Assembly: GCA_021733645.1 (NCBI GenBank)
Contig: JAHREJ010000013.1
Coordinates: 30,624-94,623, forward strand
DNA length: 64,000 nt
Direction: 5' to 3'
Source: Bacillus subtilis subsp. subtilis
Lineage (GTDB): Bacteria; Pseudomonadota; Gammaproteobacteria; Xanthomonadales; Xanthomonadaceae
Position numbers and translations under genes: made by a program. This document shows, piece after piece, positions 59,911-64,000 of the stretch. Each line of letters opens with the position of its first letter. The first letter of the stretch is position 1. Under the pieces are notes generated by a model. It was given only the letters and a program-made list of their open reading frames with translations, was not told the origin of the DNA and searched no databases.

Positions 59911-62900
59911 GTGAGCACTGCCGCCAAGCATTTCGATCCGCAGCTGGGCATCGACATCCACATGTACGCGATGCCGCCGTGCCCGTTGCCCACGCCGCAC
60001 ATCGGCCTGGTGCTGGACCCGTTCGACTACATCCCCTTCATCGGTTCCACCATCAAGGTCAACGGCGTGCACCGCGGCACTGCCGGCACCGGCGGCCTGG
60101 ACATCCACATTCCGCTGGGTGTGTGGGGCCCGCCGCTGGCCGCGCCGATGGGCCCGCAGTTCGACGGCGAAGAAATCTTCATGGGCAGCCGCACCGTGTC
60201 GGCCGATGGCGAGCCGTTCTCGCGCCTGGCCATGCCCGTGCTGGACTGCAACCTGGCCGGCATGATCAACCCGTTCCGGGTGAAGAAACCCAAGAAGCCG
60301 CTGCGCGCCATGTCGCTGCCCACCGGCTTGAACGTGGCCATTCCCACCCGCGTCAAGGTCGGCGGCCCGCCCACCGTGTCGTGGACGGCAATGGCCTTCC
60401 GCGCCGCGTTTGCCGGGCTGGGCAAGCTGCGCAAGACCGACTTCTTCCGCAAGAAGATGGATGCCTTCGCCAACTGGCGCCGCGCCAAGTGGGGGCATCT
60501 GCCCTCGGGCACGCTCAAGTGCAAGATCCTGCGGGCCGAGCCGGTGGACATCCGCGACGGCAGCGTGTCGGTCAGCCACGAAGACTTCAGCATTCCCGGC
60601 CGCCTGCCGCTCCGCTGGCGCCGCGTGTACGCCTCGCGCCATGCCCAGCGCACCGGCGCCTGCGGTTACGGCTGGCAGACCCCGGCCGACCTCGCGCTGG
60701 CGTTGTCGGCCGACGGCAGCGCCTGGCTGTCCGGCCCGGACGAGGTCGCCTTCTTCCCCGAGCTGCCACGCCGCGACGGCAGCGACGCGGCCACCCTGGA
60801 CTTCGTGGACGGCGCGCGCCTGTGGCGCGAAAACGGCCAGTGGATCGTGCGTTTCAAGGGCGGCCTGCAGTACCACTTCGACGCCATCCCGGCCGCCGGG
60901 GTGGCGGTGCTGCCGCACGAGCGCAGCCTGCCCATCGAGCGCATCGAAGACCGCTGCGGCAACCACTGGCGCTTCGAGCGCCGCGACGGCCATCTGGTAC
61001 GCATCGTGGAAAGCGGCGTGGACGGCCTGCAAGGCCGCTTCATCGAGGTGGAATCCCGCCAGGGCCACATCGACCGCCTGCAGCTGCACGACCCGGCCAG
61101 CGGCCTGAACCACCTGCTGGTGAGCTACCGCTACGCCAACGGCGACCTGATCGCCGCAGTGGATCCACTGGATGCCCCGCGCACCTTCGGCTACCAGCAG
61201 CACTACATGGTGCGCCACACCGATCGCGTCGGCCTGTCGTTCTATTACGCCTTTGATGCGCAGTGGCGCGTGGTGCATTCCTGGGGCGACGGCGGCCTGT
61301 ACGACTACCACTTCGACTACGACGCACTGCTGCACGAAACCCGCATCACCGATTCGCTGGGCCATGTGAGCCTGGTCAAGTTCGACGAACACCGCCTGCC
61401 GCTGTGCGAGATCGACCCGCTCGACGGGGTGACCATCTTCGAGTACGACGACTTTGGCCGCACCGTGGCGGTGACCGATCCGGAAGGGCTGCGGACCGGG
61501 TTCGAGTACGACGAACGCGGGAACCTGGTGATGCTGGTGCGCGCCGATGGCAGCACGCTGCAGCAGCAGTTCGACGACAACGACCAGCTGCTGGCCGTGA
61601 CCGACCCGGACGGCAACACCTGGCAGCAGCACTACGACACGCGTGGCCTGCTGATCGAGCAGACCGACCCGTTACAGGCTGCCACCCGCTACGCCTACGA
61701 CGCCCACGGCCTGCTGCAGGCGCAGACCAACGCGCGCGGGGCGGTCACCGCCGTGGGCTACGACCGGCATGGATTGGTGGCGGTGGTGCGCGATCCGCTG
61801 GGCCATGAGAGCCGCTTCGAGCATGACCCGCTCGGCCGCCTGCAGCGCCAGGTGGACCCGCTCGGCCAGCCCACGGTGTACACCTACGACGCCAAGGGCC
61901 GGCTGCTGGCCGTGCTCGCCGCCGACGGCACCGGCGTCCGCTGCGACTACGACGCCGAAGACCAGCTCGTCACTTACCTGGACGAAGCCGGCGCGCGCAC
62001 CCGCCTGCAGTACGTGGGCATCGGCCAGATCGGCAAGCGCCTGCAGGCCGACGGGCAGGTGGTGGAGTACCGCTACGACACCGAAGAACAGCTGGTGGCG
62101 GTGATCAACCAACGGGGCGAGACCTACACGCTCACCCGCGACCCGCTCGGCCGCATCGTGGAAGAAGTGGACTACTGGGGCCAGCCACGTCGTTACGAGT
62201 ACGACGCGGCCGGGCGCCTCACCGCCACCCTGGACCCGCTGGGCCAGCGCATCGGGTTTGCCACCGACAAGCTGGGCCGCATCACCGCCAAGACCCTGCC
62301 GGATATTCGCCAGCCGGGGCGGCAGGTCAAGGAAACGTTCGAGTACGACAAGCGCGGCCAGCTCATCGCGCTGCGCAACCCGCACCGGCACGCCACCCGC
62401 CGCTTCGACCCGTTGGGCCAACTGCTGGAGGAACTGCAGGATGGCTTCCGCGTGGGGTACGCCTACGACGAAGTGGGCAACCGCATCCAGCGCCAGACCG
62501 ACGCCGGCAACTCCGTGGCGTTCGCCTACGACCTGCGCGACCAGTTGATCGGCGTGGGCATCAACGACGAAGCGCCCATCACCCTGGAGCGTGATGCGCT
62601 CGGCCGTACCACCCGCGAGCAGTTGAGCGCGCACGTGGAGCGCCGCTTCGAGTACGACGCGCGCAACCTGCTCACCGCACAGACGGTCCTGCGCGATGCC
62701 TCGCCGCTGTTCGACACCCGCTACGACTACGACCGCACCGGCAACCTCACCCGCCGCCAGGACAGCGCGCAGGGCGTGGACGAATACCGCTATGACGCGG
62801 TGGGCCGGCTGCTGGCCCACACCGACCCGAAGGGCGTGCTGCACCCGTACTACAACGACCCGGCCGGCGACCGCCTGCGCACCGACATCCGCGAAGTGCG

Positions 62901-64000
62901 CATGCGCAAGGTGGCCGGTGGCGATGACCAGGCAGAGCTGCTGTGGACACGCGAGGGCACCTACCAGGGCGTGCACTACGTGTTCGACCGCGCCGGCGAC
63001 ATGGTGCGCAGGGGCAGCCCGGGCGGCGGCGACGCCAGCGACCTGGAACTGATCTGGGACGCCAACCATCGGCTGGCCGAGAGCCGGCGTGGCGGGAAGA
63101 GCACGCACTACGGCTACGACCCGTTGGGACGACGGGTGTTCAAGCGCAATCCGGACCAGACCACGTGGTTCTTCTGGGATGGCGACGCGCTGCTGGGCGA
63201 GGTGAAGCAGGCCAACGATGCCGAAGACGCCGCGCCGGTGTGGGTGGACAACGTGGCCAGCCTGATCGAGGTGAAGCGGCGGCAGCGGCGGTTGGGGAAG
63301 CTGCATGAGGGGGTTCGGGAGTATGTGTATTACCCGGGGTCGTTTGTGCCGCTCTCGCTCATTGCTGGAGACAATGCTGCACCCCCTCAGGGGGCGGCCC
63401 CCACTGAGGCTCCACACCAAGGTGGCCGTGCCTCCAGCGATTCTAAGGCGGACACCCTAGGGGATAGGCAGCCCGCCGTGCCGCAAGCGCTGCCTTCGAT
63501 TGACAAGCGCAAGCGCATAGTGACTGCAACGCAGGAAGGGACCTCCGGCTTCGGCGGCCTTGGCGCCATGACGCTTGGAACGAGCGCCCTGTCTCAGGGG
63601 GGCGAGGCAAGCGATGACAGCCCCGCCTCAGCACAGCTTGGCTCAGGGAAACTGGGTGCTTTGGGTCTCGGCGTAATGACAAAGGCAGTACCTGTATCGG
63701 TCCAGCCACCTTCTTTCGCAGTGTTAGAAATTCCACCTGATGGATCGACCGGAGAGTCAGATGGGGGGGGATTTCCCGACAATCAAGCGTCAGATATTGA
63801 GGTTCCTGAGCGAGCTTGGCTGCCCACTGCAAGTCAGGCGCGAAGCGAGGTGCACTACTTCCACGTCATGCCAAATGGATGTCCAGAGCGAGTTCTGAGC
63901 GCGGCCGGAGCCATTGTATGGGAGGGGCGCTTGGGGGCATGGGGACAGGTTGAGACAACTTCTGCGCCCAGAATCGAGAACAACTTGCGGCTGCAGGGCC
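59911..64000 (+). CDS. Rhs-repeat effector (3' end beyond the window)
   Basis: GTG 59911, behind AGGAGTG, opens a frame that is uninterrupted to the window end (over 1360 residues). The N-terminal ~150 residues are Pro/Gly-rich and PAAR-like (MYAMPPCPLPTPHIGLVLDP, GVWGPPLAAPMGPQFDGEEI), then an Rhs core begins (SVSHEDFSIPGRLPLRWRRV). Dozens of YD repeats follow (FEYDDFGRTVAVTDPEGLRT, YRYDAVGRLLAHTDPKG). The closing motif YYPGSFVPLS (1140-1149) is separated from YFHVMPNGCPERV (1316-1328) by ~165 unusual residues. The variable toxin domain should follow the DPxxxxGG cleavage site, not yet reached. Rhs shells enclose toxins delivered by VgrG. Confidence 0.92.
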   Translation, partial: MSTAAKHFDPQLGIDIHMYAMPPCPLPTPHIGLVLDPFDYIPFIGSTIKVNGVHRGTAGTGGLDIHIPLGVWGPPLAAPMGPQFDGEEIFMGSRTVSADGEPFSRLAMPVLDCNLAGMINPFRVKKPKKPLRAMSLPTGLNVAIPTRVKVGGPPTVSWTAMAFRAAFAGLGKLRKTDFFRKKMDAFANWRRAKWGHLPSGTLKCKILRAEPVDIRDGSVSVSHEDFSIPGRLPLRWRRVYASRHAQRTGACGYGWQTPADLALALSADGSAWLSGPDEVAFFPELPRRDGSDAATLDFVDGARLWRENGQWIVRFKGGLQYHFDAIPAAGVAVLPHERSLPIERIEDRCGNHWRFERRDGHLVRIVESGVDGLQGRFIEVESRQGHIDRLQLHDPASGLNHLLVSYRYANGDLIAAVDPLDAPRTFGYQQHYMVRHTDRVGLSFYYAFDAQWRVVHSWGDGGLYDYHFDYDALLHETRITDSLGHVSLVKFDEHRLPLCEIDPLDGVTIFEYDDFGRTVAVTDPEGLRTGFEYDERGNLVMLVRADGSTLQQQFDDNDQLLAVTDPDGNTWQQHYDTRGLLIEQTDPLQAATRYAYDAHGLLQAQTNARGAVTAVGYDRHGLVAVVRDPLGHESRFEHDPLGRLQRQVDPLGQPTVYTYDAKGRLLAVLAADGTGVRCDYDAEDQLVTYLDEAGARTRLQYVGIGQIGKRLQADGQVVEYRYDTEEQLVAVINQRGETYTLTRDPLGRIVEEVDYWGQPRRYEYDAAGRLTATLDPLGQRIGFATDKLGRITAKTLPDIRQPGRQVKETFEYDKRGQLIALRNPHRHATRRFDPLGQLLEELQDGFRVGYAYDEVGNRIQRQTDAGNSVAFAYDLRDQLIGVGINDEAPITLERDALGRTTREQLSAHVERRFEYDARNLLTAQTVLRDASPLFDTRYDYDRTGNLTRRQDSAQGVDEYRYDAVGRLLAHTDPKGVLHPYYNDPAGDRLRTDIREVRMRKVAGGDDQAELLWTREGTYQGVHYVFDRAGDMVRRGSPGGGDASDLELIWDANHRLAESRRGGKSTHYGYDPLGRRVFKRNPDQTTWFFWDGDALLGEVKQANDAEDAAPVWVDNVASLIEVKRRQRRLGKLHEGVREYVYYPGSFVPLSLIAGDNAAPPQGAAPTEAPHQGGRASSDSKADTLGDRQPAVPQALPSIDKRKRIVTATQEGTSGFGGLGAMTLGTSALSQGGEASDDSPASAQLGSGKLGALGLGVMTKAVPVSVQPPSFAVLEIPPDGSTGESDGGGFPDNQASDIEVPERAWLPTASQARSEVHYFHVMPNGCPERVLSAAGAIVWEGRLGAWGQVETTSAPRIENNLRLQG

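Overview
The window is high-GC, densely packed gammaproteobacterial chromosome. Gene content and order (PhoPQ preceded by a PepSY-like exported protein, birA-coaX-SPOR-tRNA-Thr, a Ras-like GTPase/roadblock operon, trpS, a TonB receptor, a split B12-dependent ribonucleotide reductase) and GTAG-type REP palindromes point to Xanthomonadaceae, most likely Stenotrophomonas. That assignment rests on recognition, not on a search.

Layout. 1-1.2 kb: end of a valine-catabolism operon (3-hydroxyisobutyryl-CoA hydrolase, mmsB). 1.4-2.8 kb: ohr and a divergent AraC regulator. 2.9-6.1 kb: accessory-looking stretch with an orphan exported protein, a CDF cation transporter, a secreted Gly/Cys-rich gene broken by an in-frame TGA, and a membrane-anchored protein with a Val-Gly hexanucleotide repeat. 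6.3-10.1 kb: dusA, PepSY-like protein, phoP, phoQ. 10.2-14.05 kb: mtfA, birA, coaX, a SPOR protein and tRNA-Thr(TGT). 14.1-16.6 kb: four-gene MglA/roadblock-like operon. 16.9-24.9 kb: arginase, entericidin, CsbD, exported protein, trpS, metallo-beta-lactamase-fold hydrolase, M28 peptidase. 25-28.4 kb: MFS symporter, yedA-like and rarD-like exporters. 28.4-32.6 kb: one TonB-dependent receptor gene flanked on each side by ~700 bp of intergenic DNA, each holding an inverted pair of nested-palindrome elements.

32.6-41.97 kb: a MacAB-like export operon, then a second ABC exporter co-transcribed with a DesK/DesR-type two-component system and a leucine-rich-repeat protein. 42-50.1 kb: cytochrome b561 plus catalase-fold protein, M17 aminopeptidase, HAD phosphatase, AI-2E family permease, a three-gene YqjD/E/K-like membrane-stress cluster, and a Do-type periplasmic protease. 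50.4-55.7 kb: class II ribonucleotide reductase split into NrdJa and NrdJb; NrdJa carries a 376-residue homing-endonuclease intein placed directly before the predicted thiyl-radical cysteine, and a Lys/Ala-rich histone-H1-like gene lies between the halves. 55.9-64 kb: a type VI secretion effector island (vgrG, TPR protein, 41-codon membrane peptide, rhs running off the window end).

The strongest candidates for something under-described are the paired intergenic elements at 28.5-29.0 and 32.2-32.5 kb. Within each pair the internal sequence is conserved but the long terminal stem is a different, near-perfectly self-complementary sequence. One copy carries a three-hairpin, cloverleaf-like insertion at its apex. 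The intein/histone/split reductase locus and the T6SS island with its embedded micropeptide come next.
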